Positions 26,731 through 34,427 of a stretch of 64,000 nucleotides of DNA are shown one piece after another (position 1 is the stretch's first letter; each line of letters opens with the position of its first letter). Source of the stretch: Methanolobus halotolerans (GTDB lineage: Archaea; Halobacteriota; Methanosarcinia; Methanosarcinales; Methanosarcinaceae). Location: assembly GCF_004745425.1 (NCBI RefSeq), contig NZ_PGGK01000001.1:62001-126000 (forward strand). The letters run 5' to 3'. The translations under genes were made by a program, and so were the position numbers. The notes below the pieces were generated by a model. The model was not told the DNA's origin, made no database searches, and saw nothing but the letters and a program-made list of their open reading frames with translations.

Positions 26731-27789
26731 TTGATAGGAAAACTAATGCAGGATCGCGTCCTTTCGGGAAAAAAAGCAGTAAACGAACTTTATAGAACAG
26801 GTTATTACGGGCGGCCTAAAGAGGATTCTCTTGAACTTACACTCGTGGAGGCGGCATATCTCCTTTACAAGAACAAGCTAGATATTGAATTGGACAACAG
26901 GATACTGGAATTTGAAGAATTCTTTACGGAAGCTGCAAAAAGGCAGCAATATTTTGAATTGAAATATATCGTCTACAAGGACCTTCGGGAAAGAGGTTTC
27001 TATGTACAGTCAGGTGTCACCGATTTCAGAGTATATCCAAGGGGAGGGCATCCGGGAAAGGCACCTGCAAAGAGTTTTGTCTATGTCAGGTCCGAACGCA
27101 TACCTATGCCCCTAACTGACCTGCTTCCATCTGTCAATGCCGCCGAGAACGTGCGCAAGCAGATGATCCTTGCCATAGTTGATGAGGAAAGTGATCTTAC
27201 TTATTATGAAGTTAAAAAGGTAAATCCAAAAGGTAAAACGGATGTCATCCGGCCTGCAGGAGATCTTATCAGATCCACTCTCCTCAAAGACCGTGTCCTT
27301 GTCTGGCAGGCAGCTCATGCACAGTACCTTCACAGGAACGGGTTCTACGGAAAGCCCCTTGATGATGAACGTCTGCAGCTTTCTCTTGTAGAATCAGCTT
27401 ATCTTCTGAATCTGGGTCTGATCCGGATTCAGAACAGTGATACGGGAAATGATCCCGGCATTGATGAATTCTCTTTACTTGCTTCTTCCATCGAACCGGA
27501 TTTCCTGCGTAAGTACAGGGCATATGCAGATATGCGCAATGGGGGCCTTGTGCCCAAGACCGGTTTCAAGTTCGGAACACACTTCAGGGTCTATGCCGAT
27601 GCTGTGTCTCTTGAGAAGATCCCTCACTCGGAATATCTGGTGCATACAGTTGCAGTGGACCATGTGTTCATGCTTCCTGTGATGTCAAGGGCCGTAAGAC
27701 TTGCCAACAGTGTCAGGAAAAGGATGTTGTACGCCATAGGGGAACGAGATGGCATGATGTATCTCGATATTGGGAGAATAAAGATGTAA
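26731..27789 (+). CDS. endA: tRNA-splicing endonuclease, two-domain homodimeric type
   Basis: The 352-residue protein is a tandem of two endonuclease units, as in the homodimeric enzyme of Archaeoglobus. Each half begins DRVL...A...LYRTGYYG / HRNGFYG. The second half holds the active site: Tyr in GTHFRVY, His in IPHSEYLV and Lys in VRKRMLY. The first half keeps FRVY and VRKQM but has GGHPGKAP in place of the usual loop, so it is structural. It cuts introns from pre-tRNA at bulge-helix-bulge sites. I chose TTG at 26731 since GGTGA lies 5 nt before it and homology includes the GKL segment; GTG 26722 and ATG 26746 are alternatives. Confidence 0.93.
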   Translation: MIGKLMQDRVLSGKKAVNELYRTGYYGRPKEDSLELTLVEAAYLLYKNKLDIELDNRILEFEEFFTEAAKRQQYFELKYIVYKDLRERGFYVQSGVTDFRVYPRGGHPGKAPAKSFVYVRSERIPMPLTDLLPSVNAAENVRKQMILAIVDEESDLTYYEVKKVNPKGKTDVIRPAGDLIRSTLLKDRVLVWQAAHAQYLHRNGFYGKPLDDERLQLSLVESAYLLNLGLIRIQNSDTGNDPGIDEFSLLASSIEPDFLRKYRAYADMRNGGLVPKTGFKFGTHFRVYADAVSLEKIPHSEYLVHTVAVDHVFMLPVMSRAVRLANSVRKRMLYAIGERDGMMYLDIGRIKM

Positions 27790-27900
27790 TATGCTGCAAC
27801 ATAACTTACTTCCGGGATAAGGACCTGCAATCTTTAGTACAGATCAAATACCTATAACATTTCATTTGTTTAAATATCACATAACATTTAATTTCAAAGC

Positions 27901-28293
27901 ATGTTCAATATAATCGCAGTGGATATCTCAGGGCGCCACAAGGCAAACGGCTATTATCTCATGGTCTGTGCGGCAGTTGCTGCATCCGTAACCGCAGATC
28001 ATGTTGAGAAAGTTAAGCAGATCAACATACGTTACTTCAGGAAAAACTCGGCACCGGACGTTCAGATGGTCGTGAGTATGATGGAGGATACGGTATCTGA
28101 AATGAATTTTGATGGTACTGTTATCACGGAGCCAGGAGACATGTATAACCGACCTCAGTGGCTTATAGACAGCATGTTCACAATGGATTTCAAATACGAA
28201 GAATCCTTAAGTGAGAGACGTTGTATGGAGATCGCACATCATGTCTCGCTTAGTGCAAGGAAACTTCTGCTAAAGGAACTGGATATTCAATAA
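27901..28293 (+). CDS. DUF2209 family protein
   Basis: This 130-residue soluble protein starts MFNIIAVDISGRHKANGYYLMVCAAVA and fits the archaeal DUF2209 family. The IAVDISGR start recalls RNase H-like folds with a first-strand Asp, but I cannot assign activity. A TATA box (TTTAAATAT, 27869-27877) puts transcription at or next to the ATG, so the mRNA is probably leaderless. It is 24 nt upstream of hflX and likely co-transcribed. Confidence 0.7.
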   Translation: MFNIIAVDISGRHKANGYYLMVCAAVAASVTADHVEKVKQINIRYFRKNSAPDVQMVVSMMEDTVSEMNFDGTVITEPGDMYNRPQWLIDSMFTMDFKYEESLSERRCMEIAHHVSLSARKLLLKELDIQ

Positions 28294-28317
28294 ACAAATT
28301 ACTAATGTTGTTTGATC

Positions 28318-29565
28318 ATGAAACGCGCTATTCTGGTTAAAAGGAACGATCCCCGCAGTGAGGATTATGAGAATGAGCTCCAGATGACCGAACTTGAAGA
28401 ACTGGCAGGATCTGCTGCTTATACCATTGTAGCTGAGCTGACACAGACCCGACATCCGGATCGCAAATACCAGGTCGGAAGGGGGAAAGTGGAAGAACTG
28501 GCACAGCTTGTGCAGGATGTCCATGCCGATAAAGTGATCTTCCATAATCCGCTCAGCACGATGCAGGTCTATAATATTTCTGAGATATGTCGTTGCGAGG
28601 TTATCGATAAATTCCAGCTCATCCTGGAAATCTTTGCAACCCGTGCAACAACACATCGCTCAAAATTGCAGGTGGAACTTGCAAGGCTGGAATACGAACT
28701 GCCAAAGGCAAGAGCTATAATCTCCATTCTTAAAAAGGAGGAACGTCCGGGTTTCATGGGTCTGGGGGGCTACGAGGACTCATATGCCCAGGATGTAAAG
28801 AACAGGATCTCCCGTATTAAGGATGAGCTCAAAGATGTTGAAAGGGACAGGGATTCCCTGCGAAGTTTCCGTCACTCCAAGGGTTTTTCACTCGTAGTAC
28901 TGGCAGGCTATACCAACGCCGGTAAGAGTACACTATTCAATCTTCTTGTTGATGAGAGTCGCACTGTGAGAAATATGCTGTTCACGACCCTGGTGCCCAC
29001 TACAAGGTCCCTTGATGTGGAGGGTAGGGAGGTTCTTCTGACCGATACCGTAGGTTTCATTGAGGACCTGCCTCACTGGATGGTAGATGCCTTCCGTTCC
29101 ACGCTCAATGAGATCTTCTTTGCCGATATCGTTCTTCTAGTAGTGGATTCAAGCGAGCCTCTTGAAAAGATTCGCCGTAAACTCCTTGTCTCCCATGAGA
29201 CAATGTGGGAACAGTTACAGGAAGTGGAAATAGTGACGGTTTTCAATAAAAGTGACCTGCTAACGGAAGAGGAACTTGACGAACGTATGCTCAGTCTTGG
29301 TTATCTTGCGCCGAATCCTGTGGCAGTCTCATCCAGAACAGGTTTTGGTATTAAGTCGCTGAAGCAGGAAATACGCAAACATTTACCCAGGTGGGATCGG
29401 ATACAGTTATCCCTTCCTCTGTCCGAGGAGGGTATGTCCATGCTCTCATGGTTGTTCGATGAAGGTGTTATCCACGGTGTTGATTATAGTGATTCTATAG
29501 ATATCGACTTGGAGGCCAGGGAGAACATTCTCAATAAAGCACGGTCCTTCGCGTTGAAAAAGTAA
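28318..29565 (+). CDS. hflX: GTPase HflX
   Basis: The 415-residue protein has the HflX N-terminal domain with YQVGRGKVEELAQLV, then the conserved GFMGLGGYEDSY stretch and a coiled linker. The GTPase domain follows, with G1 GYTNAGKSTLF, G2 TTLVPTTR, G3 DTVGFI and G4 NKSD. HflX binds the large ribosomal subunit and can split or rescue stalled ribosomes. ATG 28318 is preceded in frame by a TTG at 28312; I use the ATG. Confidence 0.94.
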   Translation: MKRAILVKRNDPRSEDYENELQMTELEELAGSAAYTIVAELTQTRHPDRKYQVGRGKVEELAQLVQDVHADKVIFHNPLSTMQVYNISEICRCEVIDKFQLILEIFATRATTHRSKLQVELARLEYELPKARAIISILKKEERPGFMGLGGYEDSYAQDVKNRISRIKDELKDVERDRDSLRSFRHSKGFSLVVLAGYTNAGKSTLFNLLVDESRTVRNMLFTTLVPTTRSLDVEGREVLLTDTVGFIEDLPHWMVDAFRSTLNEIFFADIVLLVVDSSEPLEKIRRKLLVSHETMWEQLQEVEIVTVFNKSDLLTEEELDERMLSLGYLAPNPVAVSSRTGFGIKSLKQEIRKHLPRWDRIQLSLPLSEEGMSMLSWLFDEGVIHGVDYSDSIDIDLEARENILNKARSFALKK

Positions 29566-29632
29566 ATCCTGATATTTTCTATTTGTTGCGATTTTGCGTA
29601 AAATATAAATACGATAGAGTTGTTTGTATGTG

Positions 29633-29740
29633 TGCGAACGGGTAACTTCTCTAATGTACCACAATCCTATCCAACCACCCAACCAACCACAAACTTCTAT
29701 TTTCCCGTTCGCTTTAACTTTTCTTTGAATGTTTCTTTTT
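29633..29740 (+). ncRNA. Candidate small RNA with closing stem and C/A-rich loop
   Basis: A TATA box (aaatataaat, 29601-29610) is followed about 25-30 nt later by GCGAACGGG (29634-29642). Its perfect complement CCCGTTCGC lies at 29704-29712, closing a 61-nt loop. The loop includes the purine-poor stretch CCAACCACCCAACCAACCAC (29671-29690), with no strong self-pairing visible. The stem is followed by T-rich DNA (ctttaacttttcttt, then gtttcttttt), typical of archaeal termination. No reading frame explains it. The exposed C/A loop could pair with G-rich ribosome sites. The evidence is positional and structural only. Confidence 0.45.
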
Positions 29741-29763
29741 AATTTTCACTTTCCTGTTATTCT

Positions 29764-29783
29764 CTTATAAAAATCCTTATAAG
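29764..29783 (+). promoter_or_regulatory. Dyad over the TATA box of the PHP gene
   Basis: CTTATAA (29764-29770) and TTATAAG (29777-29783) are perfect inverted repeats with a 6-nt spacer. TTATAAAAAT in the left part is the likely TATA box, placing transcription at about 29795-29800, so the following mRNA is nearly leaderless. The symmetry may be an operator or two overlapping TATA sequences. Confidence 0.4.
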
Positions 29784-29805
29784 GCCTCAGATCTTAAATG
29801 CTTTT

Positions 29806-30495
29806 ATGCGATTTGATCTCCATGTTCATTCTATTTTCTCCAAGGACAGCAATGCAAGACCTGATGAGATTCTGGAATATGCTTCAAGGAATGGTCTGGA
29901 TGGGTTTGCAATATGTGATCATGATTCCATTGAAGGTGGTATCGAGTGCGCAAAAAGAGCACAGGAGATCGGCTCTAAACAGATAGTTATCCCGGGTGTG
30001 GAGGTCAGCTCATCAAAGGGACATATACTTGTGCTGGGTGTAAAGGAAAGTATAGAGCCTGGCCTGAGTCCGGAAGAGACTATCAGAAAAGCACATGAAC
30101 AGGATGCAGTAGTAGTCATTCCTCATCCGTTCAAGATATCTTCCCATGGAATAGGGTATCTGGATGGTCTCGATATCGATGCTGTGGAAGTCCTGAACTC
30201 ACGTTGCATGACGAAAGGCCCGAACAACAAAGCCAGAAAAAGTGCAGAAGGGCTCGGTTTGCCCCAGGTGGCAGGGAGTGATGCACATGAGGCCCGGATG
30301 GTTGGCAGGTCATACACAGAAATAGATGCTTCCGACAGGAGTGTAAAAGCGGTTCTGGATGCCATCCGTGCAGGCAGGACAAGTGCCTGCGGGCATCTTA
30401 CGCCGGCTTCATTCGTTATAAAACAGATGTTTGCAGGCCACCTGAAAAAGGCAAGAACACGTCTTAGAGGCTCCGGAAGATTACATATTTTGTAG
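29806..30495 (+). CDS. PHP-domain metal-dependent phosphoesterase
   Basis: The 229-residue protein has PHP motif I at the very start (RFDLHVHSIFSKDS), CDHDSIEGG, then IPHPFKI and VAGSDAHEA, which together supply the His/Asp ligands for two or three metal ions. Family members hydrolyse phosphomonoesters or act on nucleic acids. A C-terminal extension (SFVIKQMFAGHLKKARTRL) is typical of the archaeal PHP-associated group. Substrate unknown. Its last 15 nt overlap the end of the convergent dmrX gene. Confidence 0.87.
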   Translation: MRFDLHVHSIFSKDSNARPDEILEYASRNGLDGFAICDHDSIEGGIECAKRAQEIGSKQIVIPGVEVSSSKGHILVLGVKESIEPGLSPEETIRKAHEQDAVVVIPHPFKISSHGIGYLDGLDIDAVEVLNSRCMTKGPNNKARKSAEGLGLPQVAGSDAHEARMVGRSYTEIDASDRSVKAVLDAIRAGRTSACGHLTPASFVIKQMFAGHLKKARTRLRGSGRLHIL

Positions 30496-31185
30496 GATGC
30501 TCATTATTTCTTCAGGTCTTTCAAGAACTGTTATTCCTTCAAGGCCTTTGAGTATTTCCACATTCTTTGAGTCGATATCCCTTACTCTAAGCTTAACAGG
30601 TCCGCCTTTGATGGCATTGAAATTGCAAAGTTCCTTGCATATGCCGCATCCGCTGCATCTGAGCAGGTCTACCTGGTCCTTTATGGCATTGTTCGGGCAT
30701 TTCTCCCTGGGCGGACATTGTTTGCATTTGTAGCATATCTCCCTGTTAATCCCAATGGGCAGTTCTGATACCACAACACCTGCTATGTCCACGGGTACTA
30801 CATAGACCGGTACGTTTCCTTTTACAGCTTGTGCCACTGCATTGCTGACAAGTGAATCTGCTGTTCCGTGTGCTATCTTGGATACTGTATTGGATGTGGC
30901 AGGGGTAATGATAAGCGCATCGTATCTGTCAAGAAGAAAACGGCCTGTTTTCGGCCAGCTCTTACCCTGCTGTGTCTCAGGGAATATCTCTTCAAGATAA
31001 TCTCCACATGATATTGTTTCCATCTCCTTTTCAAGCCCGTACATCCTGACAACCTCTTCGGCTGCACTGGAAAGGAAAGTATTCACTCTTATGTCATGTT
31101 CACTCTTGATACGCTCAAATATCTTAAAACTGGATGTGAGAAGGTGCCCTGCACCAGTAATACCCCATGCGACTGTTTTTTTCAT
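30481..31185 (-). CDS. dmrX: Dihydromethanopterin reductase, flavoprotein-ferredoxin type (DmrX-like)
   Basis: The 234-residue protein joins an N-terminal flavoprotein domain (AWGITGAGHLL, then IITPATSNTVSKIAHG) to a C-terminal ferredoxin module with CYKCKQCPPREKC and CSGCGICKELC, enough ligands for two [4Fe-4S] clusters. This is the layout of DmrX from Methanosarcina, which reduces dihydromethanopterin to tetrahydromethanopterin with electrons from ferredoxin. It lies 50 nt after the DUF447 gene on the same strand, in a group that also holds CitG-like and marker-9 genes. Confidence 0.87.
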   Translation of the reverse strand: MKKTVAWGITGAGHLLTSSFKIFERIKSEHDIRVNTFLSSAAEEVVRMYGLEKEMETISCGDYLEEIFPETQQGKSWPKTGRFLLDRYDALIITPATSNTVSKIAHGTADSLVSNAVAQAVKGNVPVYVVPVDIAGVVVSELPIGINREICYKCKQCPPREKCPNNAIKDQVDLLRCSGCGICKELCNFNAIKGGPVKLRVRDIDSKNVEILKGLEGITVLERPEEIMSILQNM

Positions 31186-31235
31186 AGCGCAAAAAACGGT
31201 TTTTTCTAAGTTATATCTTTCTGCCGGCAGAGTTT

Positions 31236-31826
31236 CTAGAGGAACTCGTAGATAAGCTTCATTGCTTCTTTTTCAGCATTCCCTCCACATTTTTCCACGA
31301 TATCACCGTATGCTTTGATGAGTCTGAGATATTTCTCATCCTCGGTCAGATGGTATCTGGTTGCGTGTATGCAGGCTTCAATGACCCCATTAAATCCGCG
31401 GTTGGGGGCGTGTATACTGCATTTGTTTAAATGTGCACGGATCGGGACCAGTTCGGAAATAAAAGCGTCACTGGTCAGTTTTGAATTCATACATTCGAAG
31501 GCAACCCAGCATTGTGCTTCTTTTAAAGGGGAGATTGATATGCCATTGAAGGTGTTTTGTTCGAATTCAGAATCCTCCAGGTCTGTGAATGTGGAAAGTA
31601 CAAAGAGAATCGGGTCGCATGTTATATTTGCAACAAGTACTTTCCCGGCCAGTACATTCTCATAGGTCTTTGATCCTTTGAAGAGCCTGATGAAAAGCTT
31701 GTCCTTTTTTCTTATTATTCCCATGGGCGCCGCATTTGGTGTCCATCCTTTGTTCGTTGTTACAATAGTTTCGGAAATTCCTTCATATATCCCGAAATTG
31801 TCAAGATCGAAATCCTTGTCCAACAT
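31236..31826 (-). CDS. DUF447 family protein
   Basis: The 196-residue protein has a flavin-reductase-like split-barrel N-terminal part (GISETIVTTNKGWTPNAAPMG, then RLFKGSKTYENVL) and a helical C-terminal part (NRGFNGVIEACIHATRYHL). The family is known from methanogens and, as I recall, from methylotrophs that also use tetrahydromethanopterin, and is thought to take part in that pathway. The exact step is not known to me. Its start overlaps the CitG-like stop by one base (ATGTTAATAT region), so the two are translationally coupled. Confidence 0.8.
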   Translation of the reverse strand: MLDKDFDLDNFGIYEGISETIVTTNKGWTPNAAPMGIIRKKDKLFIRLFKGSKTYENVLAGKVLVANITCDPILFVLSTFTDLEDSEFEQNTFNGISISPLKEAQCWVAFECMNSKLTSDAFISELVPIRAHLNKCSIHAPNRGFNGVIEACIHATRYHLTEDEKYLRLIKAYGDIVEKCGGNAEKEAMKLIYEFL

Positions 31827-32788
31827 TAATATCTGGCTCCTGCAAGCAAAGCAATGAATATGCCGGCGATTACTATATCGGCAGTGGATCCCGGATTGAT
31901 TTTTCTTTCCAGGAGTTCCCTGTCCATTTCTTCTATTAAAGGTTTTATGTCTTTAATACAAACTTTGTGATTATATATATTTTGTAGCAAGGATCTTGCA
32001 TGGGACGAAACGGACATGGCAGTTTCACTGTCGAATTTGGTACTTATAAAAGTGTCTTCATTCTCTGACAGTATCTTCAAAAAAGCGTAAACTATCACGT
32101 CATTGATGTCAGCATCAGGCCTGCCGGAAGAATCATTCCTGTCCATGCTCCGGATGATTATCTCTGCACAGGCAGCACACCTGTCGAAGCCTGAAGTCCA
32201 TTCATTTGCTATCAGGTCGTAATTCTTTGCGATTTCCATGAGCTCATAGAGACTGACCTTTTTTTCATTCAACTCGTTTATCGCTTTCTTGTCCTGCAGG
32301 CTGAATTCTTCTACGGGGTTGACCTTCACACCGGCGTCATCAAAGCAGCTATAGAAACTAACTGCATCTGATATGTCCGTATTTTTCAGTATTTTATGTG
32401 CGCACTCTGTGAGCTCGGGAATTGTGAACGTGTCCTTTCTATCAAGTATCCTTCCTGTTGCCATCGCAAGCGGTATAAGCAATATGATGGCCCCGAAATG
32501 GGTATTACCCCCTTTCTGCCAGCTAACGCTCTCTTTGACTGCTTTTTTTATGAGCTTGCCAACATCATTTGAATTACTGGCGGCTTCTTCTATGACAGGA
32601 TATATACTGATGGCAGATGCCAGAAAATGTTCGTAACGTGTATCCTCGTAGTCATCATGTCTGTCCACATTTCCAGGTTTTGGAGAGGCTGAGACCTCAA
32701 GGCACATTGCAAGCTGGGCGCAGCGTGCGATATATGAACTAAAAGGATAAATCCCTCTTTTGATCGTAAAACGTGGTGTTTCACTCAT
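31826..32788 (-). CDS. Triphosphoribosyl-dephospho-CoA synthase (CitG/MdcB) family protein
   Basis: The 320-residue all-helical protein has the CitG pattern: ARCAQLAMCLEVSASPKPGNVDR near the N-terminus, the metal-site-like GGNTHFGAIILLIPLA, and a C-terminal INPGSTADIVIAGIFIALL. Bacterial CitG makes the prosthetic group of citrate lyase, but no citrate or malonate lyase is encoded here. In archaea the family probably acts in cofactor synthesis. Neighbours DUF447 and DmrX point to tetrahydromethanopterin or its sarcinapterin form. The precise reaction is unknown. Confidence 0.85.
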   Translation of the reverse strand: MSETPRFTIKRGIYPFSSYIARCAQLAMCLEVSASPKPGNVDRHDDYEDTRYEHFLASAISIYPVIEEAASNSNDVGKLIKKAVKESVSWQKGGNTHFGAIILLIPLAMATGRILDRKDTFTIPELTECAHKILKNTDISDAVSFYSCFDDAGVKVNPVEEFSLQDKKAINELNEKKVSLYELMEIAKNYDLIANEWTSGFDRCAACAEIIIRSMDRNDSSGRPDADINDVIVYAFLKILSENEDTFISTKFDSETAMSVSSHARSLLQNIYNHKVCIKDIKPLIEEMDRELLERKINPGSTADIVIAGIFIALLAGARY

Positions 32789-32807
32789 CTGTCTGGCCTT
32801 TGCAGCT

Positions 32808-34037
32808 TTACCGGGGTTTTACATTTTCAAGGATGTGGTCTGCAAGTTCTTTCTTCAGACGCATGTATTCCGCATCAGATAGACCAAGTGTCTCAAGTAC
32901 GCCATCTCTCAGGAAACATGGTTTCGAGATTTTACAACACCATACAAGACTTCCAAAACATGTACTGTCTCCGTACTCCAGTATTGTTCCCTTTGCGAAC
33001 TCCATTTTAATATCTACAAACTCCTGTGCTGTAAGTCCCAGTGTCTTGATCTTGCCATGTACCGGGCATTGTTTGACCGGCAGGCAGCAGAATGTGAGTC
33101 CTCTTAGATCACCTTCACCTCTGCATACGTGTTTCGGGGCATTGTACCATCCCATATCTTCATGGAGTATTGTCACATTCTTTACAAGATGGCTTATAAG
33201 TGCCGGGTTCTCCAAAACTCCTCTTGCGACAGAAACCATATCAGCACCCCTTGAGAACATGTCCTTCGCTGTTCCCGGGTCAGTGACCGAATTGTTGCAT
33301 ATAAGGAACATGCGAGTGGAATCACGTATGCTCATGATAAGTTTGAGGTCCGCTCCCGCTCCTTCCATCATCGCATCAAGGTGGAGAATGTCAGCACCTG
33401 CAGATTCTATCTCTCTTGTAAGTTGTAAGTCGTCAACAACATTTCCTCTGACCTTTACGGAGAGAACCACTCCTGTTCCTTTTATCTTTTTTATTAATTC
33501 CGTAAGTAAAGGTATATTGTACAGCAACGCCTGCCCGGTTCCGATTGAGGTCATTTCCTCCTGCCGGCAGTGTGCATCCAATTCCAGGATGGCACCTGCA
33601 TCTTTTGCTATTGCGGCTGCTTTTAGCAGAGGTCCAATGCTTGTACTTCTTACATTCACAGCAACGGCAGCCCCTGTACTAACTGCCATGATCTCCTGTT
33701 CAATAAATTTGAAAGGATCTTCTGCAATGAACTCTTCCCTACCTCTTGCAATCATATCCGATGCTGCACTTTGTGTCTTTTCGTCAAGATTGTATCCGCC
33801 CAGTATCACAAGTCCTGCGTCAGCTGCATGCTTGTTTGCAAAATCACTATCTGTTATACCGCCCATTGGGGCAAGTGCAATGGGATTCTTGAAATTAACA
33901 TATCCTGCTTTCAGGTCAAAAAGTTCATCAGGCACACTTTCACCTCTGGTCTGCGTTTTTAGCTTTATGTGCTGCTCAATATTGGTTGTTTTCATATTAA
34001 TATGACGCTGTGGGATATTTCTCCCGGTATTGACCAT
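32808..34037 (-). CDS. Dihydrouridine-synthase-like barrel fused to methanogenesis marker domain 9
   Basis: The 409-residue protein has an FMN-type TIM barrel resembling tRNA-dihydrouridine synthase (ALAPMGGITDSDFA, VAVNVRSTS, VKVRGN, GADMVSVARGVLENPALI). A C-terminal cysteine-rich domain follows, with FCCLPVKQCPVHG and WCCKISKPCFLRDG. That domain is the one catalogued as putative methanogenesis marker 9, found essentially only in methanogens. Function is unproven; tRNA modification or a role in maturing a methanogenesis enzyme are options. ATG 34037 gives the full frame; ATG 33995 is an alternative, and neither has a strong ribosome site. Confidence 0.88.
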   Translation of the reverse strand: MVNTGRNIPQRHINMKTTNIEQHIKLKTQTRGESVPDELFDLKAGYVNFKNPIALAPMGGITDSDFANKHAADAGLVILGGYNLDEKTQSAASDMIARGREEFIAEDPFKFIEQEIMAVSTGAAVAVNVRSTSIGPLLKAAAIAKDAGAILELDAHCRQEEMTSIGTGQALLYNIPLLTELIKKIKGTGVVLSVKVRGNVVDDLQLTREIESAGADILHLDAMMEGAGADLKLIMSIRDSTRMFLICNNSVTDPGTAKDMFSRGADMVSVARGVLENPALISHLVKNVTILHEDMGWYNAPKHVCRGEGDLRGLTFCCLPVKQCPVHGKIKTLGLTAQEFVDIKMEFAKGTILEYGDSTCFGSLVWCCKISKPCFLRDGVLETLGLSDAEYMRLKKELADHILENVKPR

Positions 34038-34162
34038 GAAACTTTCTAAAAAATGGCATACTATGTTTACCTGTAACCGGTACTCAAGAACTAAATACTA
34101 TCAACACAAACATTTAAAATAAGCATTGATTCCGATCAATGGGACAAAGGTGGAGGTAAATT

Positions 34163-34369
34163 ATGAATTGTATTGTATGCGGAGCTGAAAGTAATACCAG
34201 ATATTGTAATGATTGTGGCAAAGTGATGGACGAGCTGATAAGAAGAGTGGGTGAAGAGCGCTGGGCCGCCATGGATGATTGTTCCTTCATCTATCCTATG
34301 GTGCTGCGGGTTGCAAGGGGGGAACTTGCGATAAACGATATTATACAGGCCCTGGAAGTTGAGGACTGA
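34163..34369 (+). CDS. Small zinc-ribbon protein
   Basis: The 68-residue protein starts MNCIVCGAESNTRYCNDCGK, a classical treble-clef or zinc-ribbon knuckle with four cysteines, followed by a helical domain. A strong ribosome site, GGTGGAGGT, lies 6 nt upstream. The 125-nt gap to the divergent marker-9 gene contains catttaaaataagc (34111-34124), which can serve as TATA box for both directions. Function unknown; possibly a regulatory or scaffold protein. Confidence 0.75.
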   Translation: MNCIVCGAESNTRYCNDCGKVMDELIRRVGEERWAAMDDCSFIYPMVLRVARGELAINDIIQALEVED

Positions 34370-34427
34370 AAACGATTCAGTTCTCAATATCCCTTTAAAA
34401 AATAAAAAATAAGTAAGCAGGGCTTAC

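Noticed and set aside
26644-26796. GGAGGTG followed by ATG opening a 50-codon frame that runs into endA
   Set aside because: The endA TATA box lies downstream of this ATG, spacing from the ribosome-like site is one base, and most of the frame overlaps endA out of phase.
31826-32788. CitG-like protein as part of citrate lyase maturation
   Set aside because: No citrate or malonate lyase or holo-ACP transferase gene is present, and its neighbours belong to pterin metabolism.
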